Numbered from the stretch's first letter, positions 24,848 to 33,602 are shown. The stretch: DNA of 44,522 nucleotides from Cytophagales bacterium (GCA_013298865.1 JAAFJL010000021.1:1-44522), one strand, 5' to 3'. Notes: a model not told the origin generated them from the sequence alone. Translations and numbers: made by a program.

Positions 24848-25192
24848 ATGAAATTGCAAATGCACTCAATTCATTTCGACGCTGATCGGAAGCTGTTAGA
24901 TTTTATTCAACAAAAACTTGATAAATTGGACACATTCTACGACCGAATAACTGGAGGGGAAGTTTTTCTGAGGGTGGACAAAGACAATAACAAAGTAAAT
25001 AAATTATTAGAAATAAAAATTGATGTGCCAGGTGGGACGCTCTTCGTAAGGGAAAAAGCTCGAAGTTTTGAAGCTGCAACCGATGTAGCATTGGAAGCTC
25101 TGAAAGGTCAATTGAAAAAATTCAAAGAGAAAGTACAAGTAAAAGCCAGTGATTCTAAGTCGATAATGCTAACAATGGCAATGGAATCATGA
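24848..25192 (+). CDS. hpf: Ribosome hibernation-promoting factor, short form
   Basis: The 114-residue protein (MKLQMHSIHFDADRKLLDFI start) has the HPF/YfiA beta-alpha-beta-beta-beta-alpha fold. Conserved elements are the basic second half (REKARSFEAATDVALEAL and QLKKFKEKVQV). It binds the 30S decoding region in stationary phase and blocks translation. It lacks the long-form C-terminal dimerisation domain. A TTG two codons upstream (24842) is a less likely start. It follows the candidate small RNA and has its own terminator. Confidence 0.93.
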   Translation: MKLQMHSIHFDADRKLLDFIQQKLDKLDTFYDRITGGEVFLRVDKDNNKVNKLLEIKIDVPGGTLFVREKARSFEAATDVALEALKGQLKKFKEKVQVKASDSKSIMLTMAMES

Positions 25193-25257
25193 GTAAGTTG
25201 ATGAGTTTTAAGTTATTAAGTCTCTAATGATGAGACAGTTAATTTTCTTAAAAAATA

Positions 25258-25293
25258 CAAAAAAGGGACTTCAAAATTGAAGCCCCTTTTTTG
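25258..25293 (+). terminator. hpf terminator
   Basis: CAAAAAAGGGACTTCA and TGAAGCCCCTTTTTTG pair with one mismatch and a 4-nt loop, 66 nt after the hpf stop. Confidence 0.92.
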
Positions 25294-25430
25294 TTGAAAA
25301 CTATTTACTAAAATCTGAGTTTTAAATCCAAAGTCTCTGATTTTCGTATGTGAAAGGCAACCATTTTTATATTTTTTACGATAAAGAATAAGGAATATGA
25401 CATTACTCATAGACCATTCATCAACCATTT

Positions 25431-26018
25431 GTGCCATCACTGAATAACGAAATACTCCTTGAACTTTTGGAGGGAATCCAGAAGTCTGATAGGAAGAGTC
25501 AAAAACGTTTGTATGAATGTTTTTTCTCTTTTTCTATGAGTGTGTGTATGCGTTATGCCAAAGACCGTGAAGAAGCCGAAGAACTGGTGAATGATAGTTT
25601 TATGAAGGTTTTCAAGAATCAAAAAGAATTTCTGCCAGACAAAGTAGAGCCACTAAAGGCTTTTAGGTCATTTCTGAAACGTGTGCTTATCAATACTTCA
25701 ATTGATAGATACAGAGCAAATATCAAGTTTGCCATGAATCAATCACTCGATGAGAAGCATGATAATATTGCCCATACTGAAGCAAATGCCTTTGACGGTT
25801 TGGTCTATGAAGAATTGATTGGTTTGGTTCAGAAGTTAAGTCCAGCGTATCGGACTGTCTTTAACTTATATGTAATTGACGGATTTAGCCACGACGAAGT
25901 GGCAAAGAAATTAGGGATTTCGGAAGGAACTTCAAAATCTAATCTTTCAAAAGCAAGAGTGAAATTACAAGAAATGGTAAAAAATGTTAATCGAGAAATT
26001 TATGAACGTTATGCCTAA
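25431..26018 (+). CDS. ECF-type RNA polymerase sigma factor
   Basis: The 195-residue protein contains sigma region 2 (about 20-95: LYECFFSFSMSVCMRYAKD, EEAEELVNDSFMKVFKN) and region 4 (about 130-185: LSPAYRTVFNLYVIDGFSHD, AKKLGISEGTSKSNLSKAR), the usual two-domain ECF layout. The start is GTG at 25431; an ATG at 25397 is out of frame. The next gene, 55 nt downstream, encodes a protein with a single membrane helix after a short cytoplasmic segment, likely its regulator. The stimulus is unknown. Confidence 0.92.
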   Translation: MPSLNNEILLELLEGIQKSDRKSQKRLYECFFSFSMSVCMRYAKDREEAEELVNDSFMKVFKNQKEFLPDKVEPLKAFRSFLKRVLINTSIDRYRANIKFAMNQSLDEKHDNIAHTEANAFDGLVYEELIGLVQKLSPAYRTVFNLYVIDGFSHDEVAKKLGISEGTSKSNLSKARVKLQEMVKNVNREIYERYA

Positions 26019-26073
26019 ATAATTGAAATTGTCTTTCAAAAAACTTTTCAATTTCATTTTTAGGTTTTCTATT

Positions 26074-27387
26074 ATGGAACAATTTGACAACAAAAACAAC
26101 ATGGATGATATTTTTCGGAAAGCTGCCGAAGAGTCTCACTATGACTTTAATCCAGACGCTTGGGAACGTTTGGAAGAAAAACTGATTGCCGTAGATGACA
26201 GTATGTTTTTTAGTAAAGCACTGAAATTTAGAGCTTTAGAGTTAGCTGCATTGGTTTTAATTTCCACATTTGCCGTAACTTTGACGAATGTGTTTTCAGA
26301 TAAAAAAGTAGAAGTAACTAAGGCAAATAATGAATCAAAATCTTTGAATGCTACTCAAAAACCAACTTTTTCAACAAAAACAAGTAAGAAAATCGAAGAA
26401 AATAGCGGTATTAGTTCAGAAAAAATAACAAAATATAATTCTCAAAATAAAGTTAATAGCCCATCTGAAAACCCGAATAGCATAACTTCTTATTCTGTAA
26501 AAAGTATTTCGAGTCTCTCAAGAAAAGTAAAAGCAAATTCTATAATTCCAGAGAAAACTTACGATAATTCAAAACAAAATTTTGTAACTAATGAGTCAGT
26601 TTCAATTATTGAAACTCAAAATTTAATACCTGAATCATCTGAAAATCAATTGCTTAGAAATTCAATCAACTCTGTAAACCTTCTTGATTCAAAAGAAAAA
26701 ACTTCTCCGTTGTCTGTTAGTAATTTAGAAAATACAGAAGAATTTGATTATCCGATTCAAGAAGTTTTACCGAAAAAGAAAGCTAAAATTTCAGACAAAG
26801 GTAATCTCAGTATTTTGGTTGGATATGCACCAGATTTGAGTTCGGTTGGCTTTAAGAATTTTGGAGAGATTGGGCAAAATGCAAATTTCCAATTAAAATA
26901 TCAGGCTCTGAAAAATTGGGCAATTTCAGCAGGCGTAACTATTTCTGATAAAAAATATAACGCTTTACCAGAAGAATACCGCCCACAACCTCAGATTTGG
27001 ACGATTTGGGCAAAACCAGACAGAATTTCTGGAGATTCAAAAGTACTTGATATTTCATTGAATATTCACAGAACTTTGGTTTCTGGAGATAGATTCAAAA
27101 TTTATGCAACAACGGGTTTGTCGTCTTACTGGATTTTGGAAGAAAAATATCAATATTATTTTGATGTAACAGGAAGTAAAATGGATGTTCCTGTGAACAA
27201 GGAAAGTCAAGCGATTTTTGGAGTGAGTAATTTCTCGATTGGCTATGAACAAAAACTCAATAATAGACTTGCATTGGTAGCAGAACCGTATTTAAAGACA
27301 CCCTTGACTCAAGTAGGTTTTGCCAAAATGAGACTTTTTAGTGCTGGTCTGAATGTTTCTGTGAAATATAATTTAGGAAAATTTTAA
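26074..27387 (+). CDS. Membrane-spanning partner of the ECF sigma factor with C-terminal barrel-like domain
   Basis: From the ATG at 26074 the protein has 437 residues. An acidic cytoplasmic segment (MDDIFRKAAEESHYDFNPDA, WERLEEKL) resembles the sigma-binding start of Bacteroidota anti-sigma proteins. One membrane helix follows (about 53-72, LELAALVLISTFAVTLTNVF), then a Ser/Asn/Lys-rich periplasmic linker of about 170 residues, and a C-terminal region of alternating strands (NLSILVGYAPDLSSV, RLALVAEPYLKTPL) ending like an outer-membrane barrel (SVKYNLGKF). The TTG frame start at 26023 adds 17 residues and is less likely. The architecture suggests one protein reaching from cytoplasm to outer membrane; anti-sigma function is inferred from position. 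Confidence 0.7.
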   Translation: MEQFDNKNNMDDIFRKAAEESHYDFNPDAWERLEEKLIAVDDSMFFSKALKFRALELAALVLISTFAVTLTNVFSDKKVEVTKANNESKSLNATQKPTFSTKTSKKIEENSGISSEKITKYNSQNKVNSPSENPNSITSYSVKSISSLSRKVKANSIIPEKTYDNSKQNFVTNESVSIIETQNLIPESSENQLLRNSINSVNLLDSKEKTSPLSVSNLENTEEFDYPIQEVLPKKKAKISDKGNLSILVGYAPDLSSVGFKNFGEIGQNANFQLKYQALKNWAISAGVTISDKKYNALPEEYRPQPQIWTIWAKPDRISGDSKVLDISLNIHRTLVSGDRFKIYATTGLSSYWILEEKYQYYFDVTGSKMDVPVNKESQAIFGVSNFSIGYEQKLNNRLALVAEPYLKTPLTQVGFAKMRLFSAGLNVSVKYNLGKF

Positions 27388-27409
27388 GTATAATAGTGGT
27401 TGATGATGT

Positions 27410-27442
27410 AAAAAGCCCGAACCTTTAAGGATTGGGCTTTTT
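27410..27442. terminator. Bidirectional terminator between the sigma partner gene and aroK
   Basis: AAAAAGCCC (27410-27418) pairs with GGGCTTTTT (27434-27442) and an inner CCTTTAAGG. It lies 22 nt after the plus-strand gene and abuts the aroK stop on the minus strand. Confidence 0.9.
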
Positions 27443-27952
27443 TTATACACTTTCTAAAAGCCAGACTAAATGTTCAACTTCTATTTCTCCATCTACCTGT
27501 AAATCAGCTTGTTGGTAGAATTTCAAGCGACTATGATACCGATTTTCAATATCATGTAAAACATCTTCGTCTGACTTATTTTTATCAATTAATGGACGAT
27601 TATTAACGGTTGAATTGATAATTCGTTTGGCTAAAATTGCAGGGGGTACATCCAAAAAAATAGAAATCCCATTGGCTTTGATAAATTTCATATTATCAAA
27701 AAAACAAGGTACTCCTCCACCAGTTGAAACAACCAATTGCTGATTGGGCTTGATTTGCTTTAAAATTTCGCTTTCAACTTTACGGAAATAATCCTCTCCT
27801 TTTATCTTGAAAATATCAGCAATACTCGCCATTTCCTTCACTTCGATACGCTCGTCCATGTCAACAAAAGTAAAATTGAGTGCTTTTGCCAATAAACGTC
27901 CCAAAGTGCTTTTCCCAGACGAAGGCATTCCTATTAAAAATATATTTTTCAT
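27443..27952 (-). CDS. aroK: Shikimate kinase
   Basis: The 169-residue enzyme phosphorylates shikimate on the way to aromatic amino acids. It starts MKNIFLIGMPSSGKSTLGRL with the Walker A loop GMPSSGKST. FVDMDERIE supplies the shikimate-binding Asp, FRKVESEIL the Arg, and VVSTGGGVPC the GGG motif. The lid region is near NRPLIDKN. The frame can be read from 28021, but those extra 23 residues (MVPFQIFKLYKFPNWYIFKL) are translated from an intergenic word repeat; ATG 27952 is the natural start. Confidence 0.96.
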   Translation of the reverse strand: MKNIFLIGMPSSGKSTLGRLLAKALNFTFVDMDERIEVKEMASIADIFKIKGEDYFRKVESEILKQIKPNQQLVVSTGGGVPCFFDNMKFIKANGISIFLDVPPAILAKRIINSTVNNRPLIDKNKSDEDVLHDIENRYHSRLKFYQQADLQVDGEIEVEHLVWLLESV

Positions 27953-27954
27953 GG

Positions 27955-28120
27955 TTTTACATAATTTGAAAATATACCAATTTGGAAATTTATACAATTT
28001 GAAAATTTGAAAAGGTACCAATTTGGAAATTATGGATTGATCAAATTTCGTTTTCTATTCAACTAACTTCCAAATTAACACATCTCCAAATTTTCAAATC
28101 AACTAATTTTCAAATTAAGC
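27955..28120. repeat. Repeat of CCAATTTGGAAATTTGAAAA words
   Basis: Several copies of AATTTGAAAAT and CCAATTTGGAAATT occur between aroK and the next gene, with inverse words (TTTTCAAATCAACTAATTTTCAAATT) on the far side. The same word family fills 42021-42208 beside alaS. Confidence 0.75.
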
Positions 28121-28128
28121 AAGTTGAG

Positions 28129-29229
28129 TTACTTCAATTTTTCCAATACTTCTTCTTTACTTGGCACATCATTTCCAGACCATTTTCCTACTACAGTTCC
28201 ATCTTTTAGTAACCATAAAACTGGATTGGCACGAGCGATTGTTTTCAGCACTTTTACGTCTGCACTTACCGCAGGAATTGCCATTGGATGTTTGGTATAA
28301 AAGTCTAAAACATCTTTATCTGCCGAACCACTCACTAACCAAACCGAAACATCTGTATTGGCAAGAGATTTGGATAAATCATTGATTTCTTGAAAGTTAG
28401 CATCATTAAATTTCTTGATAATCGGCGAAACTACCATTAATTTCACCCCTGCAAAACTCTCTGCTGTATAGTTAGTAGTGTCTCCATCTCTGAAAATACT
28501 GTAATCGGTAATTTTGGCTTTTGCTTCATCCTGATTGAGGGCAATCATCTCTTTAAATTTAAGTGTAGTGTCAGTTGGCATTTGGTCAAATTCAAGTTTT
28601 TCTCCATTTTTTTCATAAATATATTTGAACTTCATCACTGCCGAAGGTTTCATATTTTTAGGAATATTCTGCCCAATGGCATACGGAAGTCCATCGTTTG
28701 GTGGCAAAAAACGAATAGCATATACTGCCAAACCTATACTGAAAATAGTAGCCATTCCTACGAACATTCCTGTAGATTTTTCAGCAAAAATATTACGCTG
28801 CCAAAGGATAATTAAGATAAAAAACAGCAAAACCATGTCCTTCGTGAAGGATGTCCAAGGCTTCAATTTTATCGTTTCTCCAAAACAACCGCAATCGGTT
28901 ACTTTGTTGTAATATGCTGAATAAAAAGTGAGAAAACCGAAGAAAATAACGGTCGCCAAGAGTATCCAAGAAGCCGTTTTTAGCTTGTACTGAACCAATA
29001 AACAAACGCCCAAAACAAGTTCTAAGGCACACATAAATACGGCTACATACAAGGCATAAGGAACCCAAAAGTGCCAAAAACCTGCCATAAATGGAAAATC
29101 AGTAGCAAAAACATCAAAATATTCTTCGAGTTTTATCTCTGTCCCAACGGGGTCATTGAGTTTAATAAGCCCTGAAAAAATAAAAACTACTCCGACAAAA
29201 ATTCTGGAAAAATGTGCAATAAATTTCAT
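28129..29229 (-). CDS. DoxX/MauE-like membrane protein, BT_3928 type
   Basis: The 366-residue protein has an N-terminal DoxX/MauE-like module with four membrane helices (about 5-25, 50-78, 85-105, 125-142) beginning RIFVGVVFIFSGLIKLNDPVG without its last residue, and a DCGCFGE cysteine motif in the third loop, as in MauE proteins linked to disulfide chemistry. A further helix (about 155-172) leads to a periplasmic thioredoxin-like C-terminal domain (VSVWLVSGSADKDVLDFY, NPVLWLLKDGTVVGKW). The neighbourhood with DUF1599 and folP is the one known for the BT_3928 family in Bacteroidota. Exact function unknown; a redox role is inferred. Confidence 0.85.
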   Translation of the reverse strand: MKFIAHFSRIFVGVVFIFSGLIKLNDPVGTEIKLEEYFDVFATDFPFMAGFWHFWVPYALYVAVFMCALELVLGVCLLVQYKLKTASWILLATVIFFGFLTFYSAYYNKVTDCGCFGETIKLKPWTSFTKDMVLLFFILIILWQRNIFAEKSTGMFVGMATIFSIGLAVYAIRFLPPNDGLPYAIGQNIPKNMKPSAVMKFKYIYEKNGEKLEFDQMPTDTTLKFKEMIALNQDEAKAKITDYSIFRDGDTTNYTAESFAGVKLMVVSPIIKKFNDANFQEINDLSKSLANTDVSVWLVSGSADKDVLDFYTKHPMAIPAVSADVKVLKTIARANPVLWLLKDGTVVGKWSGNDVPSKEEVLEKLK

Positions 29230-29334
29230 GATTATGATTGATTTTAGCTATTAGACTTCCTGCGAAAGTCTTTAAAAAACAAAGTTAAAATGTAAAAAAT
29301 AAGTTTGTTGTTAATGAAAAGTTAAATTTATACA

Positions 29335-29411
29335 GTTAATGAGTTGAAGGTTGATGAGTAAAAAAAGTAGATTGAAACTCTCATTAACTCATAGACTTTC
29401 AACTCATTAAC
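29335..29411. repeat. Palindrome of GTTAATGAGTTGAA words
   Basis: GTTAATGAGTTGAA (29335-29348) is exactly complementary to TTCAACTCATTAAC (29398-29411), with more inverse words inside. It lies just beyond the DUF1599 stop and may act as a terminator-like hairpin. Confidence 0.8.
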
Positions 29412-29413
29412 TT

Positions 29414-29956
29414 TTAGATAATTCCCATTTTTATCAAACAAAAAACGGAATAATTAAGAATATCTTGATAGTTTGAGATGATTCCTTCTGAAGCAACTGT
29501 AACGCCTTGATTATCCTCTATCTGCTTGACTCTTAGTAGCTTAACCAAAATTTCATCCGTCATCCCTTCTACTCGCATATCTCGCCAAGCCTCACCGTAA
29601 TCATGATTTTTTGCTTGGAGAAGTGTAAAGTTTTCTTCAGCGAAACGGTCGTACAAATCGGTTAATTCTGCCGTGGGAAGTTCGAGCCGTTCGTCATTAT
29701 TCAAAGATAATTCTTGTTGAATCATCACCATGATACAATAGTTAATGATAGCAATAAATTCTCCAGAGAGGTCATCCGCTACTTTTTGCGTTCCTTTTTC
29801 TTGAATGGAACGAATGCGTTTGGCTTTGATGAAAATTTTATCAGTCAATGCCTGTGGGCGATACAACCGCCAAGAAGTACCGTAATCTTGGTTTTTTTTC
29901 TGAAATAATGTTTTGCAGAGCAAAATTACTTGTCGATATTCGAGTTCTGTATTCAA
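29414..29956 (-). CDS. DUF1599 protein (two nucleotide-modification-associated repeats)
   Basis: The 180-residue protein has two copies of the same module. The first is about 10-85 (FQKKNQDYGTSWRLYRPQA, then IFIKAKRIRSIQEKG) and the second about 105-178 (LQAKNHDYGEAWRDMRVEG, then ILVKLLRVKQIED). The domain is related to all-alpha NTP pyrophosphatase-like proteins and named as nucleotide-modification-associated, but its reaction is not established. The frame starts with TTG at 29956; an in-frame stop precedes it and there is no earlier ATG. It is divergent from folP across 168 bp. Confidence 0.85.
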   Translation of the reverse strand: MNTELEYRQVILLCKTLFQKKNQDYGTSWRLYRPQALTDKIFIKAKRIRSIQEKGTQKVADDLSGEFIAIINYCIMVMIQQELSLNNDERLELPTAELTDLYDRFAEENFTLLQAKNHDYGEAWRDMRVEGMTDEILVKLLRVKQIEDNQGVTVASEGIISNYQDILNYSVFCLIKMGII

Positions 29957-30124
29957 AATTGTTACTATTGGGCTTTAAGTAGTCGCTAAGTGTTAATTTA
30001 ATAAGTTGTTAATAAACGTAATTCATTACATATCAAATACTTGTAGTATATGACGCTGTTTAAAATCTGATATTTCCCCAAAATTATCTCATAATCTTTA
30101 GAATTCAATATAAAACTGATTCAC

Positions 30125-30952
30125 GTGACTATTAACTGCAAAGGCAAATTGATTGATTTATCCATTCCCAAGCTAATGGGAATTTTGAATATTACCCCTG
30201 ATTCTTTTTATGAAGGAAGTCGGTTTATGGAATTGGACAAAATTCTTGCCCAAACCGAAAAAATGCTGAATGATGGTGCAACTTTTTTGGATATTGGTGG
30301 ACATTCTACTCGTCCAGGGGCATCACCTGTGAATGAGGAAGAAGAAAAAAACCGAGTTTTACCTACAATTGAAGGGATTTTGAAGCATTTTCCAGAAGCA
30401 TTAATTTCAGTAGATACATTTCGAGCATCAATTGCAAAAGAAAGTATTGAGCTTGGTGCGGTTATGGTAAACGATGTTTCGGGTGGGGATTTGGATGATA
30501 AAATGTTTGAAACTGTTGCAAAATTGGATGTTCCATACGTCCTTATGCACAGCCGTGGTACACCCGAAACGATGCTACAAATGACTCAATATGATGATTT
30601 GATAGTTGATATTTTAGACGATTTGCAAAAGAAAGTTCATCAACTTCGTCAGTTGGGGCAAAAAGATATTATCATAGATTTAGGTTTTGGTTTTGCCAAA
30701 AATATTGAACAGAACTATCAGTTAATCAATCACTTAGAAGATTTCAGTATCATGGAATTACCGATGTTAGTGGGTGTTTCGAGGAAGTCTATGATTTGGC
30801 GAAAATTAGATATTTCTCCAAAAGATTCGCTGAATGGCACAACGGCACTCAATATGATAGCTCTGATGAAAGGGGCAAAAATCCTGAGAGTGCATGACGT
30901 AAAAGAAGCAATGGAAACAGTGAAAATTTTTGAATATTGTAGAGCTGTGTAA
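30125..30952 (+). CDS. folP: Dihydropteroate synthase
   Basis: The 275-residue TIM-barrel enzyme condenses p-aminobenzoate with dihydropterin pyrophosphate in folate synthesis. Signatures are MGILNITPDSFYEGSRF (residues about 18-34), FLDIGGHSTRPGASPV (about 59-74), NDVSGG, DLGFGFAKNIEQNY and GVSRKSMI. The C-terminal RVHDVKEAMETVKI is typical. It starts with GTG at 30125. The following class IV aminotransferase (58 bp gap) may work in the same pathway. Confidence 0.97.
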   Translation: MTINCKGKLIDLSIPKLMGILNITPDSFYEGSRFMELDKILAQTEKMLNDGATFLDIGGHSTRPGASPVNEEEEKNRVLPTIEGILKHFPEALISVDTFRASIAKESIELGAVMVNDVSGGDLDDKMFETVAKLDVPYVLMHSRGTPETMLQMTQYDDLIVDILDDLQKKVHQLRQLGQKDIIIDLGFGFAKNIEQNYQLINHLEDFSIMELPMLVGVSRKSMIWRKLDISPKDSLNGTTALNMIALMKGAKILRVHDVKEAMETVKIFEYCRAV

Positions 30953-31010
30953 ATGGCTTTTAGCAATTGGCTGTAAGCTATAGCCTTTAAAATCAAGCAA
31001 ATAGAAAAAT

Positions 31011-31832
31011 ATGCAAGAGACAATTTATTTAAACGGAGAGATTCTACCTGCCGACCAAGCAAAAATTCATGTTTCGGATTTGGGACTTTTGCGTGGGTAC
31101 GGAATTTTTGATTTTTTTAGAGCAATAGATGGTAAACCAATTTTTATGGAAGATCATTTGGATAGATTTGAAAATTCTGCTCGATTAATGAATCTGCCAA
31201 TTCCTGAAAATAGAGATACCTTGAGGGCGATAATTTTGGATTTAATCATAAAAAATCCTCATCAATTATTAGGAATAAAAATGATTATGACGGGCGGGTA
31301 TTCGTTGGACGGTTATACGCCTGCCGAGAAAAGCAATCTCATTATTTTGCCTAAACCATTTTCGTTTAAGGAATCTCGGCAATCAATGAAATTACTTTCT
31401 TTGGAATACCAAAGAGAAATCCCTGAGATAAAAACATTGAATTATGCCGTTCCTATTTTGGCAATTCCGAAAATGAAAGCCATTGGTGCTGAGGACGTTA
31501 TTTATCATAAAGACGGATTTATTTCGGAGCTTTCTCGGAGTAACGTTTTCATTGTGAAAAACGAAAAAATCATTACGCCCAAAGAAGGAGTTTTGTACGG
31601 AATCAGTAGAAAACACGTTTTGTCTTTCGGTAAAAAACAATTTGAGGTTGAAGAAAGGGCTGTTAGCATGAAGGAGTTTTATGAGGCAGACGAGGTTTTC
31701 ACGACAGGTAGCACCAAAAGAGTAATTGCTATCGGACAGGTGGACAATCACATTTTTTCGGAAGGAAAAATTGGGAAAGTCACGAGTAAATTACAAGAAC
31801 TTTTTTTGGAAGAGGAGAAATCTTACGCATGA
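31011..31832 (+). CDS. Class IV PLP aminotransferase (IlvE/Dat/PabC superfamily)
   Basis: The 273-residue protein shows the superfamily pattern: ADQAKIHVSDLGLLRGYGIF, then DHLDRFENSARLM, EIKTLNYAVPILAIPKMKA with the PLP lysine region, EDVIYHKDGFISELSRSN and the closing VFTTGSTKRVIAIG. These features are shared by branched-chain and D-amino acid transaminases and by aminodeoxychorismate lyase (PabC). The short length (like PabC) and position after folP favour PabC, but residue-level discrimination is not safe by eye. Confidence 0.8.
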   Translation: MQETIYLNGEILPADQAKIHVSDLGLLRGYGIFDFFRAIDGKPIFMEDHLDRFENSARLMNLPIPENRDTLRAIILDLIIKNPHQLLGIKMIMTGGYSLDGYTPAEKSNLIILPKPFSFKESRQSMKLLSLEYQREIPEIKTLNYAVPILAIPKMKAIGAEDVIYHKDGFISELSRSNVFIVKNEKIITPKEGVLYGISRKHVLSFGKKQFEVEERAVSMKEFYEADEVFTTGSTKRVIAIGQVDNHIFSEGKIGKVTSKLQELFLEEEKSYA

Positions 31833-31871
31833 TTTTTTCCAAGAAATTTACCTCTTACGAAAAGTATATTT

Positions 31872-31901
31872 TTGATTTGATTTAAAAAATTATACTTTTG
31901 A
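31872..31901 (+). promoter_or_regulatory. Promoter of the BON-LysM gene
   Basis: TTTG (31872-31875) and TACTTTTG (31894-31901) with an 18-nt spacer match the Bacteroidota -33/-7 consensus. The start codon follows 39 nt later. Confidence 0.7.
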
Positions 31902-31940
31902 GCAGTTTATTTATTCATTCACTTAAAACCGTCTATTGAA

Positions 31941-32405
31941 ATGGGTTTAATGTCATTTTTTAAGGGTGTCGGAGAAAAAATCTTCGGAGGACACGCAGAG
32001 GTAGAACCAGCAAAGGCTGCTGAAGTTGAACCATTAAGAGCATCTGCTTTATTGGCACACGTAAAGAGTTTAGGGTTGGCTTATAACTCATTGACTGTCA
32101 GGACAAATGCCGACACTGTAACAATTGAAGGCGAAGTTGCCAAACAAGAGGATGCAGAGAAAATTGCTTTGGCAGTTGGAAATGTTGAAGGCGTAAAAGT
32201 TGTTGACAATCAGTTGGATGTAGCTGAACCAGCGGCAGAAGCACAATACCACGAAGTAAAGAAAGGCGAATCTTTGTCTTTAATTGCAAAACAGTATTAT
32301 GGAAATGCAATGAAATACCCAGTTATTTTTGAAGCAAACAAGCCAATGTTGACAGACGTAGATTTGATTTATCCAGGTCAACTATTGCGTATTCCTGCAT
32401 TATAA
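31941..32405 (+). CDS. BON-LysM protein, Kbp/YgaU type
   Basis: The 154-residue protein has an N-terminal amphipathic start (MGLMSFFKGVGEKIFG), a BON domain (about 33-98, LTVRTNADTVTIEGEVAKQE, VVDNQLDV) and a C-terminal LysM domain (about 104-153, YHEVKKGESLSLIAKQYYG, YPGQLLRIP). This is the architecture of E. coli Kbp (YgaU), a cytoplasmic potassium-binding protein of the osmotic stress response. No signal peptide is visible, consistent with that. K+ binding here is family inference. It is monocistronic, with a clear promoter and terminator. Confidence 0.9.
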   Translation: MGLMSFFKGVGEKIFGGHAEVEPAKAAEVEPLRASALLAHVKSLGLAYNSLTVRTNADTVTIEGEVAKQEDAEKIALAVGNVEGVKVVDNQLDVAEPAAEAQYHEVKKGESLSLIAKQYYGNAMKYPVIFEANKPMLTDVDLIYPGQLLRIPAL

Positions 32406-32426
32406 TTATCTGAATTACAAATAGTT

Positions 32427-32468
32427 AAACGAAAAAATCCTCTCATTGTTGAGAGGATTTTTTCGTTT
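32427..32468. terminator. Strong bidirectional terminator
   Basis: AAACGAAAAAATCCTCTC (32427-32444) is exactly complementary to 32451-32468 with a 6-nt loop. It serves the BON-LysM gene (plus) and the lipoprotein gene ending at 32480 (minus). Confidence 0.95.
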
Positions 32469-32479
32469 ATTGAGCTTTT

Positions 32480-33406
32480 TTAAATACTCAAACTACCACT
32501 TACCCCTTTTGAAGGACAAGAGTGAAATGATTTTAATTCTCCTGCTCTCACTTGAATTAATCCAGTCCACTTAGCTACACCAGTGATTCCCCAAAAACAT
32601 CTTTGGCTTGCAGAAGCATCTTTTTGTTTACAAAATAATCCATACCCAACTCCTGATGTTGAAGCACATACATTTCTTAGAGAAGGCCACCATCTTCTAA
32701 ATAACTTGAATTGTGGATATGTGGTTGCAGCAACTGCGACTGCACCAACGTGCATATCTCCAAAAATTCTGAAACTTGAGCCACTATACCAAGAACCACT
32801 TCTACTTGTTATCGTAGGAAGACATATTCTTAATCTGGCTTCTCCAGCAGGAGCTTCTTTGAAATTCACAACTTTACCTGCTATCGTTGCCTCGCCATTT
32901 ACATTTAATAAAGCCGCAGAAAACTGATCAACAGCAACTTTTGCATAAGGATTAGTTGCAAAGTCTAAATTGTCATTTTGCATCCATTTCTGAAACTCAG
33001 GTTCGATAGATTCCCTTGCAGAAACAAACCCCGCAATTTTATTGTCAAAATCTGTGATAGGCTTATTGATGTCGAATTTCTCGTTTACAGAAGTTTCGTC
33101 TATTTGGTCTTCATTCAAACCTCTTGCACTTAACCCACCTACATAAGCCTTCATGTATGCGTTATAGCTATCCTCTAATTGCTGTCTTTTCGCTACAAAA
33201 GCCTCCTCAGATTCAAACTCGTACATTTTTCCATTAAACTTTGGTACAGGAACTTCATCTGAAACTGGGATAATCCTTGCTGAACTCGGCTGTGTTCCAT
33301 TGGTTTCTGGAGCAAGTCCATTCTTATCACAACTTACTAACATCGTAACCGATGCCACAACAACGCTCATGAGCGTTAAACGAATTTTTTGAATTTTGTT
33401 AAACAT
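32480..33406 (-). CDS. Predicted lipoprotein with cysteine-rich C-terminus, function unknown
   Basis: The 308-residue protein has a lipoprotein signal (MFNKIQKIRLTLMSVVVASV, lipobox MLVSC with Cys 26). The mature N-terminal half is charged and helical (EAFVAKRQQLEDSYNAYMKA). The C-terminal half (about 190-308) is strand- and Trp-rich with five spread cysteines (RICLP, NVCAS, LFCKQ, RCFWG, HSCPS) that could form disulfides. No known domain is recognised. It is divergent from the second ECF sigma factor. A minus-strand promoter-like pair TTTG / TATACTTC lies at 33469-33497. Confidence 0.75.
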   Translation of the reverse strand: MFNKIQKIRLTLMSVVVASVTMLVSCDKNGLAPETNGTQPSSARIIPVSDEVPVPKFNGKMYEFESEEAFVAKRQQLEDSYNAYMKAYVGGLSARGLNEDQIDETSVNEKFDINKPITDFDNKIAGFVSARESIEPEFQKWMQNDNLDFATNPYAKVAVDQFSAALLNVNGEATIAGKVVNFKEAPAGEARLRICLPTITSRSGSWYSGSSFRIFGDMHVGAVAVAATTYPQFKLFRRWWPSLRNVCASTSGVGYGLFCKQKDASASQRCFWGITGVAKWTGLIQVRAGELKSFHSCPSKGVSGSLSI

Positions 33407-33590
33407 GACTTAAAGTTTTTGAGATGAAATGAGATGCCAAAATCGACATTCACTCTTAGAAGATTTAGGAAGTATAATTGTGACTTTATTTGTCAAAAAA
33501 AATAAAATAGAAAACCTAAGTCATTGAAAAACAAGACATTAAAAGATATAGATAATAATAATCGCTATATTTTTGTCACACATTCTTTTG

Positions 33591-33598
33591 TAATTTTG
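33591..33598 (+). promoter_or_regulatory. Candidate -7 box
   Basis: TAATTTTG fits the -7 consensus and stands only 4 nt before an ATG at 33603, so a transcript would be nearly leaderless for the 36-residue frame or carry a leader of about 240 nt for the sigma factor gene at 33844. Confidence 0.5.
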
Positions 33599-33602
33599 CA
33601 AA

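Noticed and set aside
27953-28021. N-terminal extension of shikimate kinase
   Set aside because: The extra residues are translated intergenic word repeats; the Walker A region sits at the expected distance from the ATG at 27952.
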